Made by a program: the position numbers and the translations under genes. Positions 63,453-64,000 of a DNA stretch of 64,000 nucleotides are shown one piece after another. The notes beneath the pieces are model-generated. The model saw only the letters and a program-made list of their open reading frames with translations, made no database searches and was not told where the DNA came from. The stretch's first letter is position 1. The number at the start of each line of letters is the position of its first letter. The DNA is from Scalesia atractyloides (taxonomy: Eukaryota; Streptophyta; Magnoliopsida; Asterales; Asteraceae): contig CAMTDV010000003.1 in the NCBI GenBank assembly GCA_947069175.1, forward strand, positions 29,724,853 to 29,788,852. Reading direction: 5' to 3'.

Positions 63453-64000
63453 TGCGGAATCCAAGTGTGCATGCAACCAAAGCAAAGTAAAGAACACGGG
63501 GTAACCAAAGATTCACTATCTTGATTAACAATTGAGAACAAGTACAAACATATACACACAATGCTCGTATGACTCAAACAAACTTGCTATGTTCTTGTGT
63601 CTTCGTCTTCACCATAAATGCTAGCTTAGATGTCCCACACAAAGAATCAGTTTGCTAGCTCGTTCTATTAACTTCTGGACCAAAGGGCTCTGAAGGCTCA
63701 CCCTCACTGAGAGGTGCATGTTTGCTTATATAGTGTCCAAGCTGGTCACTCGTACGAAAACACGTTGCCAGACATATGGAAGACACTATTACATACGAGA
63801 CACATCTCCAGAATTTTGGTACGGAACATTGTACGAAATACATTGTTTCGTACCAAACGATTCATTGTTTCGTACGAAACATGTGACTCGTACGAAACCT
63901 ATGACTCGCACAGAACTCTCATTCTTGGAGAACGTGTGTAGACATGATGTTTACAAGACTCATCAGTATGCACACATGCAACTGATTAACACAGATAAGC
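63453..64000 (-). repeat. Copia-type LTR, minus strand, running off the window
   Basis: On the minus strand it ends GGATTCCGCA at 63453, like the LTR at 17553-18095. A TATATAAGC box lies near 63723-63735 (complement). Upstream of it in U3 (63740-63915) are repeats of TTTCGTACGAAAC including the perfect palindrome GTTTCGTACGAAAC (63867-63880). The 5' end lies beyond 64000. Confidence 0.5.

Overview
This window is nuclear DNA from a flowering plant, and almost all recognisable content is LTR retrotransposon sequence. The PBS sequences match plant initiator-Met tRNA, and the pol genes are plant Ty1/copia and Ty3/gypsy types. The Gypsy elements are Tekay/Del-like chromoviruses with a chromodomain-like C-terminus. 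A Copia 3' extra ORF resembles ones I associate with Asteraceae (daisy family), so an Asteraceae origin is likely but not proven. I see no intact host gene.

Layout. 1-17.4 kb is a decayed Copia element on the + strand: integrase and RT remnants, then a 3' ORF cut in two by Gypsy-1 (5677-15814, TSD GTTGA), then PPT and LTR. A second Copia LTR follows at 17.55-18.1 kb. 18.1-22.5 kb is AT-rich and mostly unassigned. 22.5-25.65 kb holds two LTRs of one Gypsy family in opposite orientation, one a complete solo LTR (23353-25644, TSD TTTTC). 25.7-30.4 kb is very AT-rich and carries two adjacent MITE-like elements. From about 30.4 to 60.2 kb a non-autonomous Copia-type element (LTR, PBS, no pol, PPT, LTR) hosts a solo LTR (31360-34107) and Gypsy-2 (34239-58549, TSD CATTG). 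Gypsy-2 is split in its integrase by Gypsy-3 (40594-54801, minus strand, TSD CACTT), and Gypsy-3 is split by another solo LTR (46747-49496, TSD ATATG). That is four levels of nesting. 60.2-64 kb holds further LTR fragments.

All pol genes are damaged by frameshifts, nonsense codons, an in-frame integrase deletion or lost catalytic residues. The exception is the uninterrupted RT-RNaseH-integrase frame of Gypsy-3, whose LTRs look nearly identical, so it is the youngest large insertion.

The most interesting signals are non-coding. (1) One Gypsy LTR family carries a three-copy tandem array (period about 170 bp) of tRNA-like modules with A-box hairpins and B boxes, plus one reversed tRNA-like module in U3. 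The arrangement is kept in two independent, diverged copies. (2) The Gypsy-1 leader has three hairpins with different, compensating stems and 19-nt loops of shared sequence. (3) Several unrelated LTR families have short CpG-containing palindromes, singly or in arrays, often near the TATA box. (4) Gypsy LTRs share a splice-acceptor-like site 235-257 bp before the LTR end, suggesting leader introns. (5) Small GT-AG intron candidates lie in the gag of Gypsy-3 and at the gag/protease join of Gypsy-2. All similarities were judged by eye, without database searches.
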